The notes under the pieces were generated by a model that did not search any database, was not told the DNA's origin, and worked only from the letters and a program-made list of their open reading frames with translations. DNA of 64,000 nucleotides, from contig CP043547.1 in NCBI GenBank assembly GCA_009664345.1, positions 4,492,709 through 4,556,708 of the forward strand, given 5' to 3'. Positions 45,962 through 54,777 of this stretch are shown one piece after another (positions within the stretch are counted from its first letter, which is position 1; the number at the start of each line of letters is the position of its first letter). A program made the position numbers and the translations under genes. This DNA comes from Planctomycetales bacterium 10988. Its GTDB lineage: Bacteria; Planctomycetota; Planctomycetia; Pirellulales; Pb10988.

Positions 45962-46017
45962 CCGTCACTCCTCAAAAGTGCTTTTTGCACAAATTTTTTG
46001 CAGAGCGTGAGTGACGG
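45962..46017. repeat. 9-base inverted repeat around a palindrome copy
   Basis: CCGTCACTC (45962-45970) and GAGTGACGG (46009-46017), with the palindrome copy 45973-45986 in the loop. It lies between pilT and the second ATPase gene, no T tail after the right arm. Confidence 0.65.
45973..45986. repeat. AAAAANYRCTTTTT palindrome, one end mismatch
   Basis: CAAAA arm, core GTGC, 36 bases after the pilT stop, inside the loop of a 9-base inverted repeat. Confidence 0.65.
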
Positions 46018-46120
46018 AAAGCGTGCTCAAACGAGCGGGGGAGACCGTAAACTTCGAACGTTTCCCCCAACGTTTCTCATCCAAACAAGCTTAGCTCCCA
46101 GTCAGCAAAGGTAGGACAAC

Positions 46121-47821
46121 ATGGCATACAGACGAATCGGGCAACTGCTCGTCGAGCTGGGGCACATGGACGAAGCCCAGGTCGAAGCGGTCCTGGATGA
46201 ACAAGAGGTCCGGCGAGAGCTTTTCGGAAAAATCGCCCAAGAAATGGGGATTGTCCGGGAAAATCAACTATACGAGGCTCTCGGTGAACAATTTGATATG
46301 CCGGTCATTGAAATCTCGGAACTGACCATTCCGCCGGATGTGGTGCATGAAGTCAATAGCTCGATGGCTCAGATGTACCGTATCATCCCGATCTCGGTGG
46401 CCGATGGCATTCTGCGGATTGCGATGTGCGATCCCCAAAATGTGATGGTCCTCGACGAACTCCGCTCACTCCTCGCCTACGACGTGCAAGGCGTCATCTC
46501 TTCGGAAACCGAAATCGTCAAAGCCCTCGATCGTTACTATCCCGAAGGCGATAGTATGGAAACCTTGATCGCGGATTTGGAGAACGATCAAGAATCGAAA
46601 CAAATGGCCGCGGACTTCAGTAAAGGGAAGTTCAAGATCGATGGGCAGGAGGAAAGTGCCCCGGTTCGTAAGCTGCTCAATATGGTCTTGCTGTTGGCCA
46701 TTAAAGATAAGGCGAGCGATATTCACTTCGAACCGTTCGAAGAGGAATTCAAGATTCGCGTCAAGGCCGATGGCGTGTTGACCGAGCTTGTCCCGCCGCC
46801 GAGGCACCTGGCCATTCCGCTCGTTACGCGGATCAAGGTGATGGCGAATCTCGACATTGCCGAACGACGATTGCCGCAAGATGGCCGGATTGAATTGGTT
46901 GTCGGCGGGCACGCGGTGGACTTGCGGGTGAGTGTCTTGCCCACGATGTTCGGCGAATGCGTCGTGATGCGGATTCTCGACCGTTCCGTGGTCAATCTCG
47001 ATCTGACTTCGGTTGGGATGGATGCCGCCACGCTCGATCAATTCCGCGAGATTATCAAAGTTCCCCACGGGATCGTCTTGGTGACCGGGCCGACGGGGTC
47101 GGGAAAGACGACGACGCTTTATTCCGCGCTCTCGGAACTGAATGACATCGGCCATAAACTGATCACCACCGAAGACCCGGTCGAGTATGACATCGACGGC
47201 ATCGTGCAGGTGCCGATTGATTCGTCAATTGGGGTGACCTTTGCCAGTTGCTTGCGGGCGATCCTGCGGCAAGACCCGGATATTATTCTGGTTGGGGAAA
47301 TCCGTGACTATGAAACGGCGGAAATCGCCATTCAGGCCTCACTCACCGGGCACTTGGTCTTCAGTACTTTGCATACGAACGATGCCCCGAGCACCATCAC
47401 ACGGCTGAAAGATATGGGGGTGCCTGCCTTCATGATCACGGCCACCGTGGAAGCGATTCAAGCTCAGCGGCTTGTGCGGAGGATTTGCGAGAATTGCAAG
47501 ACCGAGTTCACTCCGACGCCGGAGCAATTGGCCGACTTGGAACTTTCTCCGGAACGCGTGAAAGGGAGGCAGTTCTATCGCGGTGCCGGTTGCGATGATT
47601 GCAACAACAGCGGCTACAAAGGTCGGATCGGGATCTTCGAACTGATGGATATCAACGACGAGTTGCGCGACATGATCATGAGAAATGCTTCCGCCGATGA
47701 ACTCCGTGAAGCTGCTCGTGGTCATGGGATGACTCCACTCCGTGAAGGGGGCTTGAAGCTGATCTTCGACGGGGTCACGACCTTTGAGGAAGTCATTCGT
47801 GAAACCGTCCTCGAAGCCTAG
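46121..47821 (+). CDS. gspE: GspE/PilB-like secretion ATPase (second copy)
   Basis: A 566-residue type II secretion / pilus ATPase, paralogous to the first ATPase of the locus. The N-terminal MshEN-like domain (RIGQLLVELGHMDEAQVEAV) is complete. The core has KASDIHFEPFEEEFKIRVKA, Walker A GPTGSGKT at 323-330, DIILVGEIRDYETAEIA and TGHLVFSTLHTNDAPSTITR. A tetracysteine zinc site (CENC and CDDC) precedes the C-terminal helices. Two extension-type ATPases alongside one platform protein is notable; either could power the pseudopilins downstream. It lies 178 bases upstream of the pilC-like gene, with a palindrome and a hairpin in the gap. Confidence 0.92.
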   Translation: MAYRRIGQLLVELGHMDEAQVEAVLDEQEVRRELFGKIAQEMGIVRENQLYEALGEQFDMPVIEISELTIPPDVVHEVNSSMAQMYRIIPISVADGILRIAMCDPQNVMVLDELRSLLAYDVQGVISSETEIVKALDRYYPEGDSMETLIADLENDQESKQMAADFSKGKFKIDGQEESAPVRKLLNMVLLLAIKDKASDIHFEPFEEEFKIRVKADGVLTELVPPPRHLAIPLVTRIKVMANLDIAERRLPQDGRIELVVGGHAVDLRVSVLPTMFGECVVMRILDRSVVNLDLTSVGMDAATLDQFREIIKVPHGIVLVTGPTGSGKTTTLYSALSELNDIGHKLITTEDPVEYDIDGIVQVPIDSSIGVTFASCLRAILRQDPDIILVGEIRDYETAEIAIQASLTGHLVFSTLHTNDAPSTITRLKDMGVPAFMITATVEAIQAQRLVRRICENCKTEFTPTPEQLADLELSPERVKGRQFYRGAGCDDCNNSGYKGRIGIFELMDINDELRDMIMRNASADELREAARGHGMTPLREGGLKLIFDGVTTFEEVIRETVLEA

Positions 47822-47844
47822 ATCGGATTGTCTGACGGAAATTC

Positions 47845-47858
47845 AAAAAGTACTTTTC
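47845..47858. repeat. AAAAANYRCTTTTT palindrome, one end mismatch
   Basis: Core GTAC, last base C, 23 bases after the second ATPase stop and just ahead of the hairpin at 47874-47917. Confidence 0.65.
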
Positions 47859-47873
47859 GTATAAATGTCCCCT

Positions 47874-47917
47874 CCTGGTGAGTCTCGCTGCGAAGATTTG
47901 CGGCGAGTCTCACCAGG
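47874..47917. repeat. Strong intercistronic hairpin
   Basis: CCTGGTGAG (47874-47882) pairs with CTCACCAGG (47909-47917); after one T/T mismatch CTCGC pairs with GCGAG. The 14-base loop has no T tail, so RNA processing or stability fits better than intrinsic termination. Confidence 0.7.
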
Positions 47918-47999
47918 TCGATCTCCTAACACCTGACCTAGACGATTGAATGGATAGAACCTAACCGCGTTCGATCTTACTCGACCAAGGAATGAAAGC

Positions 48000-49331
48000 A
48001 TGCCCGTTTATCAGTTTGAGGCGATGGATACTCAAGGCCAAGAAATCAAAGATGTGATTGAGGCCACCGATGAGGAAGAAGCCCTTGCTACGATACGGCA
48101 GATGGGATACTACCTGACTGCCGATCTTAAAGAGAAAAAACAACGAAAGAAAAAAGATGCCGCGACCTCTTCGTCGGGCAAGAAGAAGACCTTCGCGATC
48201 GGGAGAGTGAAGGGGAAGATTCTCACGACCTTTACCCGACAACTCTCGACGTTGCAGGATGCGGGCCTGCCGATCTTGCGGAGCCTTGAAATTCTGGAAG
48301 GCCAAGCCAAGCCGGGACAGCTCAAAAACGCCTTGATCGATGTGATCGATGAGATCAACTCCGGGGCCTCGCTTTCCGAAGGGATGCAAAAAGCCCCGAA
48401 AGCCTTCGACCGCCTTTACATCAATATGGTGCGGGCTGGCGAGGCGGGCGGTGCTTTGGAAATCGTGTTGCGGCGTCTGGCGGAATTCCAAGAAAAAGCC
48501 CAATCGCTCAAGCGAAAAGTCAAAGGGGCCATGGTTTATCCGACCGTGGTGATCTTGGTGGCGGTCGCGATTTTGACCTTCATCATGATTTACATTATCC
48601 CGAAATTTACTGTGATTTTTGATCAGTTCGGGACGGAACTTCCGGTCATTACCGAGTATTTGATCTGGATCAGTAACTTGACGGTCGAATACTGGTACCT
48701 GATCCCGGGGATTCCGATCTCGATTTGGCTGTGGGTCAAGATGTGGTGCCGATTCAAGTTCGGCAAGTATGGCTGGGATTTGTTCGTGCTTCACTTGCCG
48801 GTCGCGGGTGCGATTGCCGAAAAGGCCGTGGTCGCCCGGACCTCGCGGACCTTGGGGACTTTGGTTTCCAGTGGGGTGCCGATTCTCGAAGCTTTGAACA
48901 TCGCCAAGGAAACCAGCGGCAACGCGGTCTTTGAGAAGATGTACGCCAAGGTGCAAGAATCCGTCCGTGAAGGGGAGTCCATCAACGAGCCGATGCGGAA
49001 GGCTTCCAAACCGGGCTTCAATGCCATGACGGCGTTCTTCTATCTGCAATTTCCCCCGTTGGTCGGGCTGTTGATTTATGCATTGAAATGGAACCGCCGC
49101 ATCGTCGATGACATCGTGGTCAACATGGTGGATGTCGGGGAAGAGACCGGGGAACTCGATAAAATGCTCTATAAAGTGGCAGATGTGTACGACGAAGAAG
49201 TCGACATCGCCGTCGAGTCCTTGGTGAGCTTGCTCGAACCGCTGATGGTGGTGGTCCTTGGTTTTATCGTTGGTTTTATCGTCATCGCCCTCTTTATGCC
49301 GCTGATCAAACTGCTGCAAGACATCAAATAA
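48000..49331 (+). CDS. pilC: Type IV pilus platform protein PilC / GspF
   Basis: A 443-residue inner-membrane platform protein. The N-terminal PilC signature (VYQFEAMDTQGQEIKDVIEA) and Lys-rich linker are followed by two GspF domains (FTRQLSTLQDAGLPILRSLE and RTSRTLGTLVSSGVPILEAL) and three to four membrane helices (VVILVAVAILTFIMIYIIP, a middle segment near 360, and MVVVLGFIVGFIVIALFMPL). It couples the ATPase motor to pilin assembly. Motif and length match the family. AAGGAATGA precedes the start. It is the only platform protein here, serving two PilB-like ATPases and PilT. Confidence 0.93.
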   Translation: MPVYQFEAMDTQGQEIKDVIEATDEEEALATIRQMGYYLTADLKEKKQRKKKDAATSSSGKKKTFAIGRVKGKILTTFTRQLSTLQDAGLPILRSLEILEGQAKPGQLKNALIDVIDEINSGASLSEGMQKAPKAFDRLYINMVRAGEAGGALEIVLRRLAEFQEKAQSLKRKVKGAMVYPTVVILVAVAILTFIMIYIIPKFTVIFDQFGTELPVITEYLIWISNLTVEYWYLIPGIPISIWLWVKMWCRFKFGKYGWDLFVLHLPVAGAIAEKAVVARTSRTLGTLVSSGVPILEALNIAKETSGNAVFEKMYAKVQESVREGESINEPMRKASKPGFNAMTAFFYLQFPPLVGLLIYALKWNRRIVDDIVVNMVDVGEETGELDKMLYKVADVYDEEVDIAVESLVSLLEPLMVVVLGFIVGFIVIALFMPLIKLLQDIK

Positions 49332-49391
49332 TTCTCGCTTACTTTCGACGATCGAGACAAGTTGCCTTAGCTCCCGCTCGCTTTTGAAAAC

Positions 49392-49405
49392 GAAAACCGC
49401 TTTTT
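49392..49405 (+). repeat. AAAAANYRCTTTTT palindrome, one end mismatch
   Basis: GAAAA arm, core CCGC, 61 bases after the pilC stop and ahead of a 13-base inverted repeat. Oriented on +. Confidence 0.6.
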
Positions 49406-49424
49406 GAAAGTGACTAAGCGATAG

Positions 49425-49482
49425 AGGACAAAACCAAAAGAGCCTCGTGTGCCCAGCATTGCCCCCTCGTTGGTTTTGTCCT
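49425..49482. repeat. 13-base perfect inverted repeat before first prepilin gene
   Basis: AGGACAAAACCAA (49425-49437) and TTGGTTTTGTCCT (49470-49482) with a 32-base loop, ending 47 bases before the prepilin start. No T tail. It could punctuate the transcript between the machinery and its substrates. Confidence 0.75.
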
Positions 49483-49529
49483 GACTCTACAAAAATATCC
49501 TTCGACAAAGGAAGGTGAAAGGAACTCCC

Positions 49530-50540
49530 ATGACGCAAGCACGTTCACCCTTTCGACGATCAGCTCGAGCCGGTTTTACCCTCGTCGAGCTTTTGACCGT
49601 AATGACGGTCATTGCCATCTTGGCGGCCATCTTACTGCCGGCCATCAATGCGGTGATGAATACCGTTCGCCAATCGACGCTCTTAACCGAAATCGACCAA
49701 CTCGCCCTGGCGATGGAAGAATACAAAAACCAATACGGCGAATATCCCCCGACCTTGTTGGAAGTGCAAACCGGTGCGAATGTCAACACGGCTACGGACT
49801 TTTCTAGTCCAGAGGCTTCCTTGAACGAGGAGCGTTTGCGTCGTCACATTTCGCGAGCCTTCCCTCGTTTCATTGCCAGCGACTTTAAAATCTATCCAAA
49901 GGGAAATAAAGAGCTGGACCTCCGCAGTCTCGATCCGGCGGAAACCCTCGTTTTCTTTCTTGGTGGAATGCCGATCAATGCGGGGCCAACCAAAAGCGTG
50001 GAAGGCTTTAGTGCCGATCTTTCCGACCCATTCATTGGTTCCAACGCGAACCATTCAAATGCACCGAGTGGGGATCGACCGCAACGCACGACCCCGCTGT
50101 TTGACTTCGCCAGCAGTCGTATGACAGATGTCGATGGCGATGGCTTCTGGGAATATTGTCCCGAAGGAATGGACGGAGTTCCCTATGTCTACTTCCGCGG
50201 CGGGCAGTATACCTACGGAACGGATACAAACGCTGCTCGCCAGCCCGCTTTCTATAAACGGGCCAACAATAACTTCGCGGTTCCCTATTCGCACTTCGTT
50301 GTCGGAGGGAACAATCGCAAGCCACCCACAGAAGTCCAAAAAGATAATTGGGTCAATCCGGATTCGTTCCAAATCATTTGTTGTGGGAAGGACCTGAGAT
50401 ATGGAGTCGACAAAGACCGAGGCCGCGTTTATCCCGGTTTCTTGACCGATCACATGGAACCAGACTACGACAACTATGCCAATTTCGCGACCAGTCAGTT
50501 GGGTGACAATACCAACGTGACACAAGATATTAGCCGGTAA
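49530..50540 (+). CDS. Prepilin-type protein, GspG-like (1)
   Basis: A 336-residue pseudopilin from ATG 49530, preceded by GAAAGGAA. The class III signal is SARAG|FTLVELLTVMTVIAIL: cleavage after Gly, Phe at +1 and Glu at +5. The soluble part is about twice the usual pilin size. It ends with a glycine-rich beta region carrying a calcium-loop-like motif DVDGDGFWEY at residues 200-209. GspG major pseudopilins also bind calcium near their C-terminus. It opens a run of six prepilin-type genes. Subunit role (major or minor) cannot be decided from sequence. Confidence 0.88.
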   Translation: MTQARSPFRRSARAGFTLVELLTVMTVIAILAAILLPAINAVMNTVRQSTLLTEIDQLALAMEEYKNQYGEYPPTLLEVQTGANVNTATDFSSPEASLNEERLRRHISRAFPRFIASDFKIYPKGNKELDLRSLDPAETLVFFLGGMPINAGPTKSVEGFSADLSDPFIGSNANHSNAPSGDRPQRTTPLFDFASSRMTDVDGDGFWEYCPEGMDGVPYVYFRGGQYTYGTDTNAARQPAFYKRANNNFAVPYSHFVVGGNNRKPPTEVQKDNWVNPDSFQIICCGKDLRYGVDKDRGRVYPGFLTDHMEPDYDNYANFATSQLGDNTNVTQDISR

Positions 50541-50564
50541 CGCAGCAGGCAGGAGCATTGACCG

Positions 50565-51740
50565 ATGAGAGATTCTTACAATTCTTTCGTTCGCCTTCGG
50601 ACTCGGAGGCGAACCCCGCGAGCGGTACGCCTAGGCTTTACCCTGGTTGAGATGATCGTCGTGATTGCCGTGATCGGCATCTTGGCCGCCATCAGTTGGG
50701 GAACCTTGCAGCGCGTGCAAAATTCCGTGATGCAACGCAAAACGGAATACGATCTCAAGAAGATCCATAATGCCGTGATGGCCCGGTGGGAAGAATACCA
50801 AACCCGCCAAGTGCCCTTGGATGCCCTGACGATCGAATGGATTGCCAATAACTGTCCTAGTTATACTTCTTGGACATCCAATCCAAACTTGACGCGTCCT
50901 CCGGCTTATGTGGTCCAGCGGATTCGACTTGATGCGCTTCGCGATTTACAACGGATGGAAATGCCCGACAAACTGGGTGACGTTTGCTACATACCTTACT
51001 TCAGTCAACGGGGGCTTACAAACCAAGCAGGTGCGCCTCCAGGATTTGTCCGTCCTATGGGTCGTCCTTCGGTTGCGAGAGAATATGTTCGCACTTTAGT
51101 TGCCAAAGCGGATGAGCGAGGAATGACGATTTCTGATTACTTGGAACTCGTTAAAGATGAAAATATGAGTGGGGAAATGCTTTATCTCATGCTGACTTCC
51201 GGCAACCAACGCCGTAGCGGGCGATCCGGTCTCGAATCTCTGACGATCGGGGATACCGATGGAGATGGGATGCCGGAGTTCCTCGATGGATGGGGACGTC
51301 CCTTTGTTTTTTTCCGTTGGCCCGCCGGCTTTGTAAGTGATCTTCAGCCGATCGTGGAACGTCCTGATCCCGACGGAACCCTCGATGGGATGCCTTCCCG
51401 TGATCCCGTGAACGATCATGATCCTCTTGATCCGATCTTTGCGGATTTCCTCCAACCAGGCACGGCGAATGCCAACGATCCAGGTCGAGGTTTTCGGGTC
51501 GTTCCTCTGATTCTTTCAAGAGGGGCCGACGTCGGGTTAGGGATTGATCCATTGACTAATAATACAACCCCTAACCAAATCAATGCGGCGAATGTTTCTC
51601 TTATTCGACAGAATATTATTGATCCTTATAGAAAAGTGGCGTCTAAGAATGCTTTGACCAATCGGCACATGCAGCCGGGTGGGGTGATAACTTCGAATTA
51701 TGAAATTTCCCTCAAAAATATCTATAGTCATAACCTTTAA
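50565..51740 (+). CDS. Prepilin-type protein, GspG-like (2)
   Basis: A 391-residue pseudopilin. The basic leader RRRTPRAVRLG precedes FTLVEMIVVIAVIGIL with Glu at +5. A coiled N-terminal helix is followed by a large domain with DTDGDGMPEFLDGWG at residues 230-244, a metal-loop motif also found in altered form in the previous gene. The start at 50565 follows CAGGAGC. The 24-base gap to the previous gene suggests cotranscription. Length is well above the 130-180 residues of ordinary GspG. Confidence 0.87.
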   Translation: MRDSYNSFVRLRTRRRTPRAVRLGFTLVEMIVVIAVIGILAAISWGTLQRVQNSVMQRKTEYDLKKIHNAVMARWEEYQTRQVPLDALTIEWIANNCPSYTSWTSNPNLTRPPAYVVQRIRLDALRDLQRMEMPDKLGDVCYIPYFSQRGLTNQAGAPPGFVRPMGRPSVAREYVRTLVAKADERGMTISDYLELVKDENMSGEMLYLMLTSGNQRRSGRSGLESLTIGDTDGDGMPEFLDGWGRPFVFFRWPAGFVSDLQPIVERPDPDGTLDGMPSRDPVNDHDPLDPIFADFLQPGTANANDPGRGFRVVPLILSRGADVGLGIDPLTNNTTPNQINAANVSLIRQNIIDPYRKVASKNALTNRHMQPGGVITSNYEISLKNIYSHNL

Positions 51741-51754
51741 ACCTTAGGTGAACC

Positions 51755-53047
51755 ATGCAACGAACAAACTCTCGGCGTCACCTACGGAACCGATTTCGTT
51801 CCGGGATCACGCTGGTCGAACTCCTGGTGGTCACGCTGATTCTGCTGACGGTGACCGCGATTGCCTTGCCGACGCTTAGCCCTTCTGTCGAAGAGTTGGC
51901 CATCAAGGAAAGCTCGCGGAGCCTGACGACTTTCATTCTCGCGGCCCGCGATCGCGCGATGGCGTATGGCCGACCGTTTGGAGTCCGTCTCGAATCGTAT
52001 GCCGATCCCGAAGACCCTGATAAACAGTTACTTCAATCCGTTTATCGAGCTGCCTTGATTGAAGTCGCGGAACCTTATGCCGGTGATTATTCCGACTCGA
52101 AAGCCTGGTTAGGGCAGTTTCATTGGGACCCTTCCAATCCGAAGCCGGAAGACCGGGGCTTCTATCAGCTTGGTTTTCTCGGGGCGGGAAGCGGACCGGG
52201 AGCGGCTCCCAATCTCGTTCAGACTCCGATTGCGGACGCATCATGGAATCGCAATATCCTCGTTGGCAGTATCCTTCATGTCGGCAACGGACATCGATTT
52301 GAAGTCGTCGGCTATGTCAACGGTGGCTTCAATCACGGAGCGATTACCCCCAATACCGATAACCTTGAAGTTCCTTATGACGGCTTGGATAACGAAGGGG
52401 AATTCGATGTGATGAACTACAATCCGCAGCCAACCTTAGGGGGAAGACATTGGGTCATCAAAAGTGATACCTTCTTTAAACCGCTTCCTGATGCGGCTTT
52501 AATTCCTTTGGATTACGAGGTTCAGCTCAAGCCAAAAGTCAGTTCCGTCCATGAAGTCGAAATCGAAGAAGGGATGACCATCGACCTCACGGCCAGTGGC
52601 ATCGGGGACAGCAGCACTTATGCGGATGCCTTTAATCCTGAAAAGCCGGATAACGATGTTTACGGCAAGAAAACCCCGATGTGGGTGGAAGTCCTCTTTA
52701 GCCCGACCGGGGCGGTGGAGAGCGTCAGTTGGAATGGCGTTCCTGAAGGATTCAAACCTTTTCAACCTATTTATTTTCTCGTGGGCAAAAATAACCTTGT
52801 CTATCGCGAAGGGGAAACGACCCCACTTTCCGGGAATCCCTCTGCCATCAAGAACAAGAATGACAACGACTTTACTTGGCGGGACCTTGAAAGTCTCTGG
52901 ATTTCCATTCACCCGCTCACGGGTCGTGTCGTGAGTTCTCCGGTCAATCGCGTCGACGATGCGACGGTCACCGGGGGAACCTACAACGATCAACTCATCG
53001 AAAGCCGCCGCTTCGCGAAGGCTTCTCAAACGATAGGAACACGGTAA
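51755..53047 (+). CDS. Prepilin-type protein, GspH-like
   Basis: A 430-residue protein with N-terminal motif RFRSG|ITLVELLVVTLILLTV and Glu at +5, then the GspH-like phrase LAIKESSRSLTTFILAARDRAMAYGRP typical of minor pseudopilin H. The long C-terminal part (about 300 residues) has no family I recognise. The gene starts 14 bases after the previous stop, and its TAA overlaps the next ATG by one base (TAATG), so translation is probably coupled. Confidence 0.86.
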   Translation: MQRTNSRRHLRNRFRSGITLVELLVVTLILLTVTAIALPTLSPSVEELAIKESSRSLTTFILAARDRAMAYGRPFGVRLESYADPEDPDKQLLQSVYRAALIEVAEPYAGDYSDSKAWLGQFHWDPSNPKPEDRGFYQLGFLGAGSGPGAAPNLVQTPIADASWNRNILVGSILHVGNGHRFEVVGYVNGGFNHGAITPNTDNLEVPYDGLDNEGEFDVMNYNPQPTLGGRHWVIKSDTFFKPLPDAALIPLDYEVQLKPKVSSVHEVEIEEGMTIDLTASGIGDSSTYADAFNPEKPDNDVYGKKTPMWVEVLFSPTGAVESVSWNGVPEGFKPFQPIYFLVGKNNLVYREGETTPLSGNPSAIKNKNDNDFTWRDLESLWISIHPLTGRVVSSPVNRVDDATVTGGTYNDQLIESRRFAKASQTIGTR

Positions 53048-54609
53048 TGCATTCAATTTCAAATCAAAGGAAAATGCCGCGTTCCGGTTGTTTCCGGATG
53101 CGGACTCAAAAAACGCTTTTTGGAAGACATCCGCAACGTTCTTTCACTGCCGCGAATCGCCAGGGGTTGACTCTGCTTGAAGTGTTGATCTCCAGCTTTG
53201 TCGTGGTGGTCGGCCTACTGAGCTTGGCGGCCCTTATTCCGATCGGGATGGCGGAAGTCGCGCTCAGTAAGCAAGTGGACCTCTCCGCGGAAGCAGGAAG
53301 AAACGCCTGGAAGGAGATTAATTCTCGCGGCCTATTGGAAGGGGAGTTTTATCGTAAAGGCAATCCCGCCAACTCTGGCCAAGTGTGGTTTTATCGCGGG
53401 ACTGGTCAGCGATGGGCTCAAGGGCCCGTCAGTCAAGCGATCAACGGGGCAACTGCGACCGGGGCTCGTCCTTATTTTTTCATGGACCCGAACTCGCATC
53501 TGTTCTCGCAATTTCCCACGAACAACAATCGCCGTGTCAAAGTTGGAGCCGGGGGACCGAACGTCAATGGCGGGGCCTTCGTCATTGACCCCTATGCGTT
53601 GAGTGTCGGTTGGGACCCGACAGCGTCTACGCAAACGGATGCTGCCACCTTGATGAAGCCGCGGATGGGACTCTTTCCTTGCTTTAACGAAGACGAGACG
53701 ACCATTGCTGGCTATCCGAACTTGCAGGATCACCGTTTGATGCGGGTAACGTTGCCTCGACGACAGTTCGGCACGGAAAACCCACAACCAATGTCGCAAG
53801 CTTTGGCTCACGATATCTTTCTCTTCAACAATGAACCGGTTTTCACCGGAGAAGAACTTGACGACTTGAGCCGATATGGCCGTGTCTTAGATAAATACGG
53901 GCAGCTTTCCGGCAAAGGGAACTATTCGTGGTTCATTACGGCTAGCCCGAATGGCAACTTGAAAACGTACGACTTTACTTCCGAACGTGCGGAAGAATGG
54001 ACGGTTTCCGTCGCGGTCACGCTTGGGCGTCCCAACTTGGCAGGCCGACTTGTCAACGACCCGGACGATGGAATCTTCTTTCCCGATGAAGAGCGAATCG
54101 CTTACATCAATAACTTCCGGCACACAGGCAACAGCGATAATCTCAGTGCTACGGACCCAACGGTCGTTCGACCTGGCTTCCTCGATGGAGGAACCGGAGG
54201 TGGTTCTGTCACGTTGCAATGGGCTGCGACAACCGCTGCGGACAATGGCCAATACATTCCAGAGCTGCATGTCGGTGATTGGGTCATGCTCTATGGAACC
54301 TTGCGAATTCCTCGACCGGCGACCGTCCGCACGAGCGACTTTCGCTATCAATTAATTGCCCGCTGGTACGAAGTCGTGGCGATCAACGGAGACCCTGTCC
54401 AAGACGGAACGAACTTTTTCCAAGAAATTACCCTCAACGGTCCTGATTGGCCCGTAACGGTTCCTCCCGATGGCGGTTCTCCCAATATCCTCTATGGCGA
54501 TAAAGATGGAGATGCGAATCTGACCGAAGGAAGACTGGTAGGAAATCGCACCTTTGTAGCCATTATCAAGCGGGTCGTTGCTGTCTATGAGAAAACCATT
54601 CGCTTTTAA
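53047..54609 (+). CDS. Prepilin-type protein, GspI/PilV-like
   Basis: A 520-residue protein. Leader of about 40 residues, then ANRQG|LTLLEVLISSFVVVVGLLSLAAL with Glu at +5, the pattern of GspI/PilV minor pseudopilins, which have LTLLEVL at this point. It contains a DKDGDANLTE calcium-loop-like motif near the C-terminus. The 5' part includes an exact copy of AAAAANYRCTTTTT at 53108. It overlaps the preceding gene by one base. As in the neighbours, the soluble domain is much larger than usual. Confidence 0.86.
   Translation: MHSISNQRKMPRSGCFRMRTQKTLFGRHPQRSFTAANRQGLTLLEVLISSFVVVVGLLSLAALIPIGMAEVALSKQVDLSAEAGRNAWKEINSRGLLEGEFYRKGNPANSGQVWFYRGTGQRWAQGPVSQAINGATATGARPYFFMDPNSHLFSQFPTNNNRRVKVGAGGPNVNGGAFVIDPYALSVGWDPTASTQTDAATLMKPRMGLFPCFNEDETTIAGYPNLQDHRLMRVTLPRRQFGTENPQPMSQALAHDIFLFNNEPVFTGEELDDLSRYGRVLDKYGQLSGKGNYSWFITASPNGNLKTYDFTSERAEEWTVSVAVTLGRPNLAGRLVNDPDDGIFFPDEERIAYINNFRHTGNSDNLSATDPTVVRPGFLDGGTGGGSVTLQWAATTAADNGQYIPELHVGDWVMLYGTLRIPRPATVRTSDFRYQLIARWYEVVAINGDPVQDGTNFFQEITLNGPDWPVTVPPDGGSPNILYGDKDGDANLTEGRLVGNRTFVAIIKRVVAVYEKTIRF
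53108..53121 (+). repeat. AAAAANYRCTTTTT palindrome, exact, inside a gene
   Basis: Exact copy, core ACGC, in the leader-coding region of the GspI-like gene. Oriented on +. Confidence 0.65.
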
Positions 54610-54707
54610 CAACCGATGATCGAGAACCGGCAACCGCTTTTCCAAGCTGTCCCTGTCGGATAAACACCTGGTTTCAACCTTACTAATATTTTGTGCTCAG
54701 TCCCTCT

Positions 54708-54727
54708 CTCAAAAAGTGCTTTTTGAG
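54708..54727. repeat. Palindrome copy within a longer inverted repeat
   Basis: The exact AAAAAGTGCTTTTT at 54711-54724 is extended by CTC/GAG to a perfect 20-base palindrome, with further CCCT/AGGG-like flanks. It sits between the GspI-like and giant GspK-like genes, 102 bases past the stop. Confidence 0.75.
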
Positions 54728-54777
54728 GGAAGCCGCTCCTGGTACGGACTTTGGCCTCCACCCGAGAGGAGGAGATG

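Noticed and set aside
47961-49538. 525-codon open frame on - opposite pilC
   Set aside because: His/Phe/Gln-rich antisense shadow; the + frame is an unmistakable PilC.
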